Shown here piece by piece: positions 23,569 through 37,200 of a DNA stretch of 64,000 bases. Under the pieces are notes generated by a model. That model worked only from the letters and a program-made list of their open reading frames with translations. It was not told the origin of the DNA and ran no database searches. Numbering within the stretch: position 1 is the first letter of the stretch; each line of letters starts with the position of its first letter. Source of the DNA: Suillus spraguei. Its lineage: Eukaryota > Basidiomycota > Agaricomycetes > Boletales > Suillaceae. The position numbers and the translations under genes were made by a program. The stretch is from contig JABCPU010000115.1 in assembly GCA_016800925.1 (NCBI GenBank), positions 112,210 through 176,209 on the forward strand, given 5' to 3'.

Positions 23569-26500
23569 CTAAGGCAAAGGACCTCTGTAGACGTCGAGTA
23601 TACACTCGACCCCAGCTTTAAAGACCTCGGCACCAAACATGCCCTTGGACATCTGGAGAAAAAGGGAGGTGCCAGTCGAGTCTTTATCTTCGTCTAACCG
23701 TTGTAGCATCTTGAGAACTTTGTCTCCTTGGTGATAGTCGAACAAGCGACTACAGACACGCTGCTCGCTTTGCCATCCAAAGGAGAACTCGAGTCCGGGT
23801 GAATCATCTTTCGGGGAGTCTTGGACTTTCTTTTGAGGTGACTGATTACAATGTGAAAGGTTGGCACTAACGAAATTCCAGTCTTCGCTAATCGGTAAAT
23901 TATACGGCTGAATGAAAGCGGTCACTCACCTGACACCTTGCCATCGCATATCGCTGAAACAACGACAGCACAAATCGGATTACGGTTTTCGCGGTCGGCA
24001 GTGACTGCAACTGAAAACTCGACGATTTGAGAATCTGCAGTAGCATTGACAACCTTCCCATTGATTCTGGTGCACGGCTGATCAGCAGCAAGAGCCGCTG
24101 CTTGAACCTTGGGAAACCACGTCTCATTTGTAGCCCAGCTCCACGTGTCCAGATAGAGAGTCGCGGTTGCTGACAGTTCTGCGTTTTGCTCGAGAAGGTA
24201 TGGGACAATATTTTCTAAATGGTAATCGAGAGCATAGTGTAATGCTGTTCTGGCAGTACGATCCTGCAAAGAAAGATTACAAGATGGTTCGACGAGCGCT
24301 TTTATGGTGGGCAGCAATTGGCTCTTGTCATATAAGGAGTAACGCGAGAGGAAGCGATGGATAGGGGTAGAACCGTTGACTGTAAAATTGATATCCGCAC
24401 CACGTCGACGAAATTCGCGGATGGATTCCTGCAAGGGTTTGTTCGGCTGAATAGCCATGTGCAGGATATCCTTAGGGATATCGACATCTGTCTGAGACAG
24501 CAAGAAATCCACGGCGACCTCGTTTCCATTCGCAGCTGCCCACGAAATTGGTGCACAAGAGTTGCCTCCAACGTATTGGCGATATAAATTAGGTTTGAAG
24601 GAAGAAAGCTTGTTGAGATGGACACCTGGCTTCAGGAAAATACTGAGGCAGTCAGGGCGCTTGGCTATAGCGAAAATCAAGGGAGGACCCCAACCAAGGG
24701 CAATATCCGCGTCCAGGAGATCGGGGTGCTGCTTGACGAGGGATTCGACCATGCATGGCTTTCCGTGTTTAAGCGGGATGAATAGAAGTGAGGGCGAAGT
24801 CACATCGGCACTCAACCACCTAGTATCACTGTAGCCATTTTCAGTAAGCACGCGATGTTTCTTGGTGTTTCGACAAAACTCCGAGTTCAGCCATGACAAG
24901 GCGGTCATGACATCAGGATCTTCATCCGAAACATGTCCAAGGTGCTTGCATCCCTGAATTGCATAGATCAGCAATGGATTGTCTTTGCTGACATCGGCAA
25001 CATCATGACCAAGAAGACGACGACGATAACGTGACCGCGCAGTTGATGAATTGTCTGAATTGTCTTGTTCATCTATACAAAAATCAGTTTCTTAGCTCAT
25101 ATACATCAATGATAGTATCGCACCTTGAAGCGCAAGTTTTGCGCAGACCTCATCCACAAAGTTGCATAAGACATATGTAATCAAAAGCTCGCAGATCCGT
25201 GCGTGCATATCTGAGATTGATTTAAAGATCTTATCAGGGCGACTGATCAAGTATTCCTGGTTACATAGCGCATCAGCAGATGAGTAGTATGACAAAGTTT
25301 AATGTATCGTACTTTGACACTATAATGAGACAGAGCGACGATGCCAGTTTTCTCGTTGTATGCCACAAGGCTTCCGCATGCGGCAACGATATCCATAGGG
25401 TTCGTGACGCCAAGGTCCTGATTAAGACTAGTTTGCCCAACTTCAATCATCATCGCTTCATTGAGCTGGTCAAGAGTCAAAGGAGTGAATGTGCCGGCCA
25501 CAAAAAGCAAGCAACGCTGGGCAATCAGGCCATCGTCTTCCCCTCTTTCTTCAATGCAACGAATGATCCTGTTATACGTCTCGTATAGTCCTGCTGGAAG
25601 GTCGTCGAGGGCTTTCCGAATACTCGCAGGCCTTTTGCATGTCATGATGACGTCCAGTTGACACTGAACCAGCGAAACCTGCATGTGATAATATGACGAT
25701 GAATTTTCGAGAAACGAGCGCAAACCGCTGTACTTACATGCCCTCGGCCTTTTCTGACAGTTTCTCCAAAATTGTCTTCTTCAGCTCGTCAGATAGGCAC
25801 GATAGGCGTTCTTGAGTCTTGAGCTGCTTCTCGATGTGCAGATCTATATCTGCTTTCATTTGTTTAGCGCTATCTTCCAGCGATATTGTGGGGAGATCAT
25901 GGAAAACTTTTTTGATGTCTTGCTCACTTCTGCCAGTGACAAGAAGTCGCAGTCGAGCATCTTCATCTTCGGCAAGGTTTACGAGATGTCCGACCAGGTC
26001 AGGGTAGTCCTTGCATTCATCCAAGGCGTCAATCACGAGGACTGGTCGGTGAACCAGCGTAGATGCTTCAACCAGAACCTTTCGCAGAAGTCCAAGATCC
26101 GTGGGATGTGGTTTTTTATCGCGTTGTTGCTGCCAGAGGCTTCGCAGAGAAATAAGATTATATCCTTGCAACTCTGGCTCATGTATCGTTGCAAACCAAT
26201 CGTCCTTAGATTGCTGAAGCAGCTGAACAACCAGGGAGCGTAATACTGCAGCTGCATTTGTCGTCCTGTCATCTCGAAAATTGCAATAGAAGTAACCAAG
26301 TGTTTGTGACCCTGCTTCAGCGCTACCCTGAAGTTCGTCGATAATGGAGGAACTGCATGTTCGGAAATTAATCAGAGTTCTCTAAAAACTGTTTGAGTTC
26401 GAACTTACGCAAGGATCGTCTTTCCGTATCCAGCTGTTGCGAGTGTCAGCGACTTGCAATTAATGATGAATGATACAACTCACGTTGGCCATTCAACCAT

Positions 26501-27301
26501 AAAAATGCGCAATCCGACGAATTCCACGTCTTATACTGATCGGCGTGAAAAATCCAACGACCAGTCTCAGGGTTTCGTTGACCATGACAGATGGTGTGCT
26601 TGTCGTCACAAAACACGGGGCTCATCCATTCAAGGAACTCTCGACGTTCCTTGTCTATGTGGGTTGAACAAGATGAGAGGATAGCTGGTGGTAAGATACT
26701 CACCCTTCTTGTCAGCTTTCTGCATGCCTTTTAATCCTGGACTCTTGATTGACTTCTTTGACCCCTCGACCAACCTCTTTAACACCTTGACTGACTTCCT
26801 TGACTTCTCGATCAACTTCCATGAGCATGTTCCTGGCACTGTGTGAGCATTAGCAATAATCATGAGCGAGTCAACTCACCGCGAGTCTATCGCTAGAACT
26901 GTTGTGATGTCGCGATAAAAACCTCTCAATCTCTCAGCAATCGCCGCTGCTTTCTTTTCCTTGAATGGCCACATCAATTTAGATACAGTACCCATTTTCT
27001 TACTCTCCTGCTCGTTTGCCAGTAAAAGGTTCTTCAGTTCTCCCTGTAACTTCGTGACTGGTCCATCTTTGGCCATTAGTTTTGAAAGTACGTCGCGGAG
27101 ATTATCAGGAAGAGAGGGATCTTTCTCGATCTCCATAACGGTAGTCAGGACTCCAAGGATTGAACTGAGCTCGTCAAGCAGAGTTTGGTAGGACGACTCA
27201 GCCTTGCTGACAGAAACAGCATATTTATACAAAAGGGCTGAAGCTTGTGCTATCGTTTGAACAAGTTGAATAATGGTCACGCCGCTGATGACGGGATCCA
27301 T
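23569..27301 (-). CDS. NLR copy 2: HeLo-like / coiled coil / NACHT / ankyrin protein (best preserved)
   Basis: Start MDPVISG at 27301. Exon 1 (27301-26880) encodes the HeLo-like domain, a membrane-acting or cell-death module in fungal NLRs. A coiled-coil exon with VKEVSQGVKEVGRGVKEV heptads follows, then the LEWMSP exon. The 25 nt micro-exon 26409-26433 gives Walker A GQPGYGKT. The NACHT exon carries VLVIDALDECKDY, and the winged-helix exon SHYSVKEYLISRPDKI. A continuous ~350-residue ankyrin-like block has repeats such as TPIHRFL and ARTALHYALDYHLENIVPYLL. The C-terminal module has GTSLFLQMSKG and ends VYRGPLP, stop 23569-23571. Two single-base losses break the frame, near 26733 (coiled coil) and near 25670 (acceptor side of the winged-helix exon). 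If these are consensus errors the gene is functional. Predicted cytosolic STAND ATPase sensor; ligand unknown. Confidence 0.7.
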
Positions 27302-27839
27302 CTGGGGGGGTAGAAAATATAATGTCAGGCCCTGAGGGACAGGGCTGTGATTTTGAACCAAGAAAAGGCGCCCATTGATTCATTTGCAACGTTGAAAACA
27401 CGATGGAGTGACACATTGATCATCGATAAGAACCAGGGATGCGAAGTACAGGAGTACACATACGTACTCGGAACTATAGATTTCAGTGAGTACCCGATTG
27501 GCAATGAGTGATTTTTTCGGAAGAGAATAACGGCAGCCAGCTGTTCTAGCTAGTATCGAACTGATGGAATGGAAGGCTTGCCACATGATAAGTTACATGC
27601 CCCGAGTCAATGCACGCACGTTCAACATCAGGTATTATGTAAATAGTAGTGATGGCACCTGCCAACTTGCTCGGCTTCGACTAGAAATTGTCTCACTCTG
27701 AGGAAATGTCCATATTCCAAGTCATACTGTAAGTTGACCAGCTCGCTAACTGATTCAATGGTAACGATAAAGATATGTATACCAGTAACCTCTAGTTTCT
27801 CATTTCGGTTCCTATCGACTTTTATCGCTCCACGCTAAC

Positions 27840-28570
27840 AGCACCTATGTCGCAAGAAGGCATTTCGTATTTCCTCAGCCTCAGGTGCGCTGCTCATACT
27901 TTTTCATTACACTCACAATCTCACCCTACCAACACTTTGCCTCCTAGTGCATATATCTATATCATTTCCTCCCCCTCACTTTCTTGCAATCTCGACAAAC
28001 CCAATAGGTGGCCTGCAGTTCGGCGTGTTCCCGTATACACCAACATCGTTTACTCCTCTATCCAAAGTACCGTCCAATACTTCAGACTTGCTCCATACGC
28101 ATAACCGACGGTCTGCACAAATACGAGTTTCTCGATATCCCTCGTCTCAGGCCTCTACAACAAACACCCTTTTCCATTTCAACAGCAACATCTACCAAAG
28201 TTGTTTCAACTTCGACTCGCAGTCCACAATAATAGTCCTCAAAAAACGGATAATGAGACGTTGAAGAAGCAGGCCCGATGGCAGGAGCACTAGCAATTAT
28301 TGGGGTGGCAAGGTGTGTATGGTGTTTAGTGATGTATCAATCAGCACCTTGCGCAATAGCAGGGATGAACATCTGAGACATAGTGCAGATGTGAACCCAG
28401 AGGAGTGATGGTGCATACTGGATGTCGTATCCTGCGCAGTTTCAACGGCGTTATCAGGTCTTTCCATCCTTTCCTTTCCTACCTTTACCTTCTCTTATTC
28501 CTTCCTCAGTTTTCAGTTACGCCTACGTAAATGATGCATTCAATTGTCCGCCATGCCTTCAAATATATAT
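27840..28570 (+). pseudogene. Relic 3 of the Gln-rich gene's 3' end
   Basis: Close copy of relic 2, retaining 'atgtcgcaagaagg' (as at 379) and 'gcctcaggtgcgctgctcat'. It carries extra single-base losses in its right half. It lies about 540 bp upstream of the start codon of NLR copy 2 and immediately downstream of NLR copy 3. Confidence 0.65.
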
Positions 28571-28944
28571 CCCTGATTATCAACACTATTTCTGATTGTC
28601 GCTCTGTGCGTTCTGAATCTGAGTAGACTCGCTTCTGTTCGTCTCATCACCGTTTCATATATTGGTAACGTTAATCGAGTGGTTCATATTCTGAGCGAAA
28701 CAAGGTATCTAATAGCATGTCCTAGCCAGAGTTGTAATAAAGGTGGTGGACTCGGGGATACATGAAGGATGGTGTAGACAGCCAGCGCGATACGTTGTCT
28801 ACCACCTGAAGAAGCCAAAGAATATGGCAATATAATATATAATTCATCTCCTCATGACCCCGGATGATCGATGTCACTACATGTAGTATCCTGCCCATTC
28901 TATGAGAACACCGGATGTTTCAGAAGATTGTCACCTACCTTAAA

Positions 28945-31900
28945 CTAAGGCAAGGACTCTGTAGATGTCAGTATGCACTCGACCCAACTTCAAAGACTTC
29001 GCGTCCCACTCCTCTTGGACATCTGCAAAAAAGGGAGGTGCCAGCCGGTCTTTATCTTCGTCTAATGTTGTAGCATCCTGATAACTTCGTCTCCTTGATG
29101 ATAGTCGAACAAGCGACTAGAGAACGCTGCTCCTTCTCCATTAAATAAGAACCAGTCCGGGGAATCATTTTCGGGGAGTCTTGGACTTTCTTTTGAAGTG
29201 ACTGATTACAATATGAAAGGCGGCATGATATATTGGAGCCTTCGCTAATCGGTAAATTATACGGTCGGATGAAAGCGGTCACTCACCTGACACCTTGCCA
29301 TCGCGTATCGCTGAAACAACGACAGCACAAATGGATTACGGTTTTCGCGGTCGGCAGTGACTGCAACTGAAAACTCGACGATTTGGGAATCTGCAGTAGC
29401 ATTGACAACCTTCCCATTAATTCTGGTGCATGGCTGATCAGCAGCAAGAGCCGCTGCTTGAACCTTGGGAAACCACGTCTCATTCGTAGCCCAGTTCCAC
29501 ATGTCCGGATGGAGAGTCGCCGTTGCTGAAAGCCCTGCGTTTTGCTCGAGAAGGTATGGGATAATATCTTCAGGCGGTAATCGAGAGCATAGTGTAATGC
29601 TGTTCTGGCGTCGATCCTGCAAAGAAAGATTACAAGATGGTTCGACGAGCGCTTTTATGGTGGGCAGCAATTGGCTCTTGTCATAAATCAAGGAGCAATA
29701 CAAGGAAAGCGATGGATAGGGGTAGAACCGTCGACTGTAAATTGATATCCGCACCACGTTGACGAATATGCGGATAAATTCCCGCAACGGTTTGTTCGAC
29801 TGAATAGCGATGTGCAGGATATCGTTAGGGATATCGACATCTGTCTGAGACAGCAACAAATCCACGGCGACCTCGTTTCTAGTCGCAGCTGCCCACGAAA
29901 TTGGTGCATAAGAGTTGCCTCCAATGTATGGCCATATAAATTAGTTTGAAGGAAGAAAGCTTGTTGAGATGGACACCTGGCTTCAGGAAAATACTGAGGC
30001 AGTCAGGGCGCCTGGCTATAGCGAAAATCAAGGGAGGACCCCAACCAGGGGCAATATCCGCGTCCAGGAGATCGGGGTGCTGCTTGACGAGGGATTCGAC
30101 CATCCATGGCTTTCCGTGTTCAAGCGGATGAATAGAAGTGAGGGCGAAGTCACATCGGCACTCAACCACCTAGTACCACTGTAGCGCTCATTTTGAGCAA
30201 GCACGCGATGCTTCTTGGTGTTTCGACAAAACTCCGAGTTCAGCCATGACAAGGCGGTCATGACATCAGGATCTTCATCCGAAACATGTCAAGGTGCTTG
30301 CATCCTGAATTGCATAGATCAGCAATGGATTGTCTTTGCTGAGATCGGCAACATCATGACGACCACGACGTGACCACGCAAATGGCGATTTGTCTGAATT
30401 GTCTTGTTCATCTATACAAAATCAGTTTCTTAGCTCGTATACATCAATGATAGTATCGCACCTTGAAGCGCAAGTTTTGCGCAGACCTCATCCACAAAGT
30501 TGCATAAGACATACGAAATCAAAAGCTCGCATATCCGTGCGTGCATATCTGAGATTGATTTAAAGATCTTATTAGGGCGACTGATCAAGTATTCCTGGTT
30601 ACATAGCGCATCAGCAGGTGAGTAGTATGACGAAGTTTAATGTATCGTACTTTGACACTGTAATGAGATAGAGCGACAATCCCAGTTTTCTCGTTGTAGG
30701 TCACGAGGCTTCCGCATGCGGCAATGATATCCATAGTGTCCATAACGCGAAGATCTTCATTGAGACTCGGCCGCCCAAGTTCGATCATCATCGCTTCACT
30801 GAGCTGGTAAGCTTCAAAGGGGTGAATGCGCCGGCCAACAGAAGCAGGCAACGCTGGGCAATCGGACCATCATCTTTTCCTTTTTCTTCGATGGAATGTA
30901 TGATCCTGTCATACGTCTCGTCTAGTCCTGCTGGAAGGTCGTCGAGGGCTTTCCGAACACTGCCAGGTGTTTTGCATGCCATGATGACATCCAGTTGACA
31001 CTGAACCCAGCGAAACCTGCGTGGATAAAATGACGGTAAATTTACAAGAAACAAAGGCAAACTGCTTTACTTACATGCCTTCGGCCTTTTCTGACAATTT
31101 CTCCAAAATCGTCTTCTTCAGAGCCTCGGGTAATTTCTTTTGAGTCTTGAGCTGCGCCCGATGTGCACATCTATATCTGCTTTCATTTGTTTAGCGCTGT
31201 CCTCCAGCGATACAGTGGGGAGATTTTGGAAAACTGTTTTGATGTCTTGCTCGCTTCTACCAGTAACAAGAAGTCGTAGTAGAGCATCTTCGGCAAGGTT
31301 TGCGAGATGCTTGACCAGGTTGAGATAGTCCTTGCATTCATCCAAGGCGTCAATCACGAGGACTGGTCGGTGACTAGCATAGACGCTTCAACAGAAGCTT
31401 TCGTAGAAACCCCAATCTGTGGGATGCGGCTTTGCGTCATGATGTTGCTGCCAGAGGTTTCGCAGAGAAGTAAGATACCCTTCTGGTACTACTGGCTCGC
31501 GTATCTTGGTGATCCAATCTACTTTAGATTTCGGAGTAATTCAACAACCAAGGAGCGCAAAACTGCAGCTGCGCTTGTCGTCCGTTCATCTCGGAAATTG
31601 CAGTAGAAGTATCCGAGCGTCTCTTCACCACTACCCTGGATTTCATCGATAATGGAAGAACTGCACGTTCAAAAGTCAATCAGAGCTCTTTAAAAACTGC
31701 TCAAGTCCGAACATACGCAAGGATTGTTTTTCCGTGTCCAGCTGTTGCGAATGTCAATGACCTGCATTAATGGCAAATGATATAACTAACCCTGGCCACT
31801 CAACCATAGGAATGCGTGATCTGACTTGTTCCATGTCACAAACTGATTGTCTTGGAAAATCCAACGACCGGTCCCGGTGTTGCGCTGACCACTGGAGGTG

Positions 31901-32567
31901 GCGTGCTTGTCATCACAAGACACGGGGTTCATCCATTGAAGAAACTTTCGACGCTCCTCGGCTATGCGCGTTTGAACAGGGTGAGGAAGCAACTAGCAGT
32001 CAACGACTCACCTTTTTCGTGCGCCTTTTGTGTAGTAGAATCGTCTCTTAATTCCTGGACTCCTTGACTGATATCCTTGATCGTATTCCTTGCGCTGCAT
32101 TAGATTTGGGAATGCCTCACGATTCATGAATGTGCTCACCATGAGTCGATTGCCAGAATTACTGTGATGTCGACATAATATTGTTTCAGTCTATCGGCAA
32201 TCTCTCCCGTTTCCTTTTCCTTGAACGGCCAGATCAATCTGCTTTTCTTGCTCATTTTCTCGGCGCTTGCCAGGTCATTCGGTAGAAGGTTCTTCAATTC
32301 TGATTCTAATTTCGCCACTGGACCATTGTCGTCCATGAGTTTTGAAAGTACATTGCAGAGGTTATCTGGAAGACATTGATCCTTCGCATTCACGATGTCC
32401 GTAACGGTGGCAAGGACACCTCTGATTGAGTTGTATTGGTCAAGGAGCCTTTTACAGGACTTGGGAGCATCGCGGACGGAAGCAACATATCTTAACAAAA
32501 AAGCTGAGGCTTGCCCAATTGTTTGGACAAGCTGAAAAACGGCCATACCGCCACTGATGGGATCCAT
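28945..32567 (-). pseudogene. NLR copy 3, heavily frameshifted
   Basis: Start MDPISGG at 32567. The domain order is the same as in copy 2: HeLo-like domain, coiled coil (ISQGVQELRDD), LQWMNP...GTGRWIFQ, the micro-exon 31717-31741 giving GQPGHGKT, Walker B VLVIDALDECKDY (the copy has IDALDECKDYLNLV), winged helix, ankyrin-like repeats and the C-terminal module. Relative to copies 2 and 4 it lacks many single bases, for example in the last exon (GTCAG for GTCGAG, GACCC for GACCCC, TCGCG for TCGGCG) and in the NACHT exon. The non-coding flank shows the same losses. It is either a decaying duplicate or a poorly polished consensus. Confidence 0.75.
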
Positions 32568-33179
32568 CTGGAGTTGGAGGTGGAAAAGATAACGCCAGGC
32601 GCTGAGTAGCAGCGCTGTAATTTGAACTAAAAAAGGCGCCCATTGATCTATTTGCAACGTTGAAAACACGATGCAGTCACACGTTGATTATCGATCAGAA
32701 CCAGGGATGCGAAGTGTACATGCAGTACACATACGTACTCGAAACTATGAATCACATTTTAGTGAGTACTATTCAATGACTGACCTTTTCAAAGGAAATA
32801 ACGGCAGCCTGGAAATCCAGAAGGTTGCCACATTCTAGTATCGAACTGAGGGAATGGAAGTGCCTGCCAGATTTGATAAGTTACATAACGATTCTTTTGG
32901 TGCCAACGGCCTTGTCCAAAAACAGCCTCAATTGAATTTTCACACGCATTTTTTGACAACGTACCCCGAGTTGATGCATGCACGTTGAGATCATACATTG
33001 GCGTCATTTGAATTCCTTGATTTGAACTTGCCCGGTCACCGGTCTCGACCACATAGAAATTGAAAATGTCACATTCCGAGTCATACTGTAATTGAGGACT
33101 TGCTACTGATTGGCAGGTTGGGTTATAAGTATACCAGTAAGCTCTAGCTTCTCATTTCGATTCCTATTGACTTTCTATT

Positions 33180-33880
33180 GCCCCGCGCCAATAGCGCACC
33201 TATGTGCAAGAAGGCGTCATTGAGTTTCATGCGTTTTGTATTTCCTTACGAGATTCGGCCTCAGGTGCGCTGCTCATACTTTTCATACTCACAATCTCAG
33301 CCTACCAACACTTCACCTCCTAGTGCATATACCTGTATCATTTTTTACCCCTCACTTTCTTACAATCCGACAAACCTCAATAGGTGACCTGCAGTTTGGC
33401 GTGTTCCCATATACACCAACATGTTTAGTCCTCTATCCAAAGTACCGTCCAATACTTGAGACCTGCTCTATAAGCGCAACCGTCTCCACAAATACGACAT
33501 CCCTCGTCTCAGGTCTCTACAACAAGCGCTGTTTTTTTCATTTCAACAGTAACATCTACCAGAGTCGTTCCAACTTCGACTTGCAATCCACAAAAATAGT
33601 TATCAAAAAAGAATCATGAGACGTTGAAGAAGCAGGAGCACTAGCACTTATTGAGGTGACAAGGGGTGTTGGTGTTTAGCAATGTATCAATCAGCGCAAC
33701 GACAGGGATGAACATCGAGGACACATGGAATAGACATGTTCCCAGGGGAACAATGGCACGTGCCGGACATGTATACTGCGCAGTCCTAACTACACTTACC
33801 TTTATCTTACTCCTTCCCCAGTTTTCAGTTCACCTATGTAAACGATACATTCAATATGTTTGCCATGTCTTCAAATATAT
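33180..33880 (+). pseudogene. Relic 4 of the Gln-rich gene's 3' end
   Basis: Matches relics 2 and 3 along its length ('gcctcaggtgcgctgctcat', 'cctcactttcttacaatc', 'aacaagcgctg'), somewhat more diverged. Frame destroyed. Confidence 0.65.
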
Positions 33881-34286
33881 GACCCTGATTATCAACACTA
33901 TGTCGCTATGTGTGCATTCTGATATCTAAGTAGACTCACTTCCATTTGTCTCACCACCGTTCCTACATTGGCAATGTTAATGCGAGTGGTTCAATGCTCC
34001 AAGCGAAACAAGGTGTCTAATAGCCTCCCATAGCCAGATTTGTTATAAAGGTGGGGACTAGGGTTACATGAATCCGGATGTAATCATACTGAAGGACACT
34101 TGTAGACAGCCAGTGCGATATGTATGTCTACAGCCTCGAAGAAGGCCAAGGAATACAGCAACATGATATATATAACTATGTCTCCTCATGAACTCAGATT
34201 ATTGATGATCGCTGCACGTAGTATCCTGCCCGTTCTACAAAATAAGAACACCGGATGTTTCAGAAGAATTGTCACGTACCTCAAGA

Positions 34287-37200
34287 CTAAGGCAAAGGAC
34301 CTCTGTAGACGTCGAGTATGCACTCGACCCCAACTTCAAAGACTTCGGCGTTCCACTCCTCCTTGAATATCTGGAGAAAAAGGGAGGTGCCAGTCGAGTC
34401 TTTATCTTCGTCTAACTGTTGTAGGACCTGATAACTTTGTCTCCTTGATGATAGTCGAACAACCAACTAGAGGCACGCAGCTCGCTTCGCCATTCAAAGC
34501 AGAACCAGGGTCCAGGGGAATCATATTTCCGGGAGTCTTGGACTTTCTTTTGAAGTGACTGATTACAATATGAAAGGTTGGCATGAATGAGATTGGAGCC
34601 TTCGCAAATCGGTAAATTATACGGCTGAATGAAAGCGGCACTCACATGACAACTTGCCATCGAGTATCGCTGAAACAACGACACCACAAATCGGATTACG
34701 GTTTTCGCGGTCGGCAGTGACTGCAACTGAAAACTCGAAATTTGGGAATCTGCAGTAGCATTGACAACCTTCCCATTATTCTGGTGCATGACTGATCAGC
34801 AGCAAGAGCCGCTGCTTGAACCTTGGGAAACCACATCTCATTCGTAGCCCAGCTCCACATGTCTGGATGAAGAGTCGCTGTTGCTGAGAGCCCTGCGTTT
34901 TGCTCGAGAAGGTATGGGACAATATCTTCTAGACGGTAATCGAGAGCCAAGTGTAATGCTGTCCTCGCAGTCCTATCCTGCAAAGAAAGATTACAAAACG
35001 GTTCAACGAGTGCGTTTAGGACAGGCAGCAGTTGGCTTTTGTCATATGATCTAGAGGCGCTATGCAAGAGGAACATATGGATAGGGGTAGAACCGTTGAC
35101 TTGAAATTGACATCCGCACCGCAACGACGAAATTTGCGGATACATTCGTGCGACGGTGCCTTCCATCTGACTGTAATCCGACAGCCACGTGCAGGATATC
35201 ATTAGGTATGTCGACATCCGTCTGCGACAGCAAAAATCCACGGCGACCTCATTTCCAGCTGCAGCTGCACACGAAATTGGAGCATAGGAGCCTTCACGAG
35301 GTCCTAAATATGAAAAAAGCTTGAAAGAAGAAAGCCTGTTGAGATGGACACCTGGCTTCAGGAAGATACTGAGGAAGTCAGGGCGCTCAGCTATAGCGAA
35401 AATCAAGGGAGAACCCCAACCAGGGGAGATATCCGTGTCCAGGAGATGGGGATGCTGCTTGACGAGGAATTCGACCATCCACGGCTTTCCATGTTCAAGC
35501 GGGATGAATAGAAGTGAGGGAAAAGTCGTATTGGGAGTCAACCACCTAAGAGTATGGAAATTGCGGCCTTCCTTATGAATCACGTACGTTTGATCATCTT
35601 TTGCCTTAAGCACGAGATGTTTCTTGGTATTTCGAAGAAACTCCGAGTTCAGGCGTGACAGGGCGGTCATAACATCAGGATCTTCATCCGAAACATGTCG
35701 AAGGTGCCTCCATCCTTTAATTGCATAGCTCAGCAACGGATTGTCTTTGCTGATATTGGCCCAAATATATGCATATGATTGCAATGCTGGATGTGTGCCT
35801 ATAGAAACTTCATCAGTTTTTCAGCTCATCCGTGAAAGGTATTATCACACCTTTTGCGCATATCTCATCCACAAAGTCGCATAACACATATGTAATCAAA
35901 AGCTCACAGATTCGTGCATGCATGTCCGAGATGGATTTAAAGATGTTATTAGGGCGATTGATCAAGTATTCCTGGTTGCATAGCGCATCAGCGGATGAGT
36001 AGGATGACGAAGTTTGATATATCATACTTTGACACTATAATGAGATAGAGCAACGATACCAGTTTTCTCGTTGTAGGTCACGAGGCTTCCGCATGCAGCA
36101 ATGATATCCATAGTATCTGTAACACAAAGGTCCTCATTGAGACTTGCCTGCCAACTTCGATCATCATCGCTTCATTGAGCTGGTCAAGCGTCAAAGGGGT
36201 GAATGCACCAGCCAGAAAAAGCAGGCAACGCTGGGCGATCGGGCCATCGTCTTTCCCTCTTTCATCGATGGAGTGTATGATCCTATCATACGTCTCATAT
36301 AGTCCTGCTGGGAGGTCGTCGAGGGCTTTCCGAATACTGTCAGGTCTTTTGCATGTCACGATGACATCCAGTTGACACTGAACCCAGCGAAACCTGCGTG
36401 TGATAATATGACGGTGAATTTACGAGGAACAAGGAGAAAATTGCTTCATTTACATGCCCTGAGCCTTTTCTAACAATTTCTCCAAAATTGTCTTCTTCAG
36501 CGCATCAGGCAGGCGTGAGAGACGCTTCTGATTCTTCAGCTGCTCCGTAATATGCACACATATATCTGCTTTCATCTGTTCGCGCTATCTTTCAGCGATA
36601 AGGTGGGGAGATCATTGAAAGTGTCTTGGATGTCCGGTTCACTTCTACCAGTGACAAAAAGTCGCAGCTGAGCATCTTCGGCAAGATTTACGAGATGGCC
36701 GACCAGGTCGGAGTAGTCCTTACATTCATCCAAGGCGTCAATCACCAGAACTGGTCGGTGAACTAGCGTGGACACTTCAATCAGAATCTTTCGTAGAAAT
36801 CTCAGATCCGTTGGATACGTCTTTGCGTTGCGTTTTTGCTGCCAGAGGTCTCGCAGAGAGTCGAAATCCCCTTTTGTGTTCGATTCTGGCTGTTCGCCTA
36901 TCTTCGTGATCCAGTCATCCTTAGATTGTTGAAGCAGCTGAACAATCAAGGAGCGCAATACTGCGGCTGCGTTTGTCGTCCGTTCGTCTCGGAAATTGCA
37001 ATAGAAGTAGCTCAGCGTCTGTGGCTCTGCTTCACTGCTACCCTTGATTTCGTCGATAATAGAGGAACTGCATGTTCAGAAATGAAACGGAGCCCTAAAA
37101 ACCGTTCGAGTCTGAACTTACGCAAGGATTGTCTTTCCGTGTCCAGCTGTTACAAGTGTTAGCGACTTGCAATTAATGGTGAATGACACAACTTACGCTG

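Noticed and set aside
23000..34000. Possible CRISPR-like or satellite array because of repeated segments
   Set aside because: The repeats are whole NLR gene units and gene relics about 5 kb apart, not short regularly spaced repeats; the organism is also a eukaryote.
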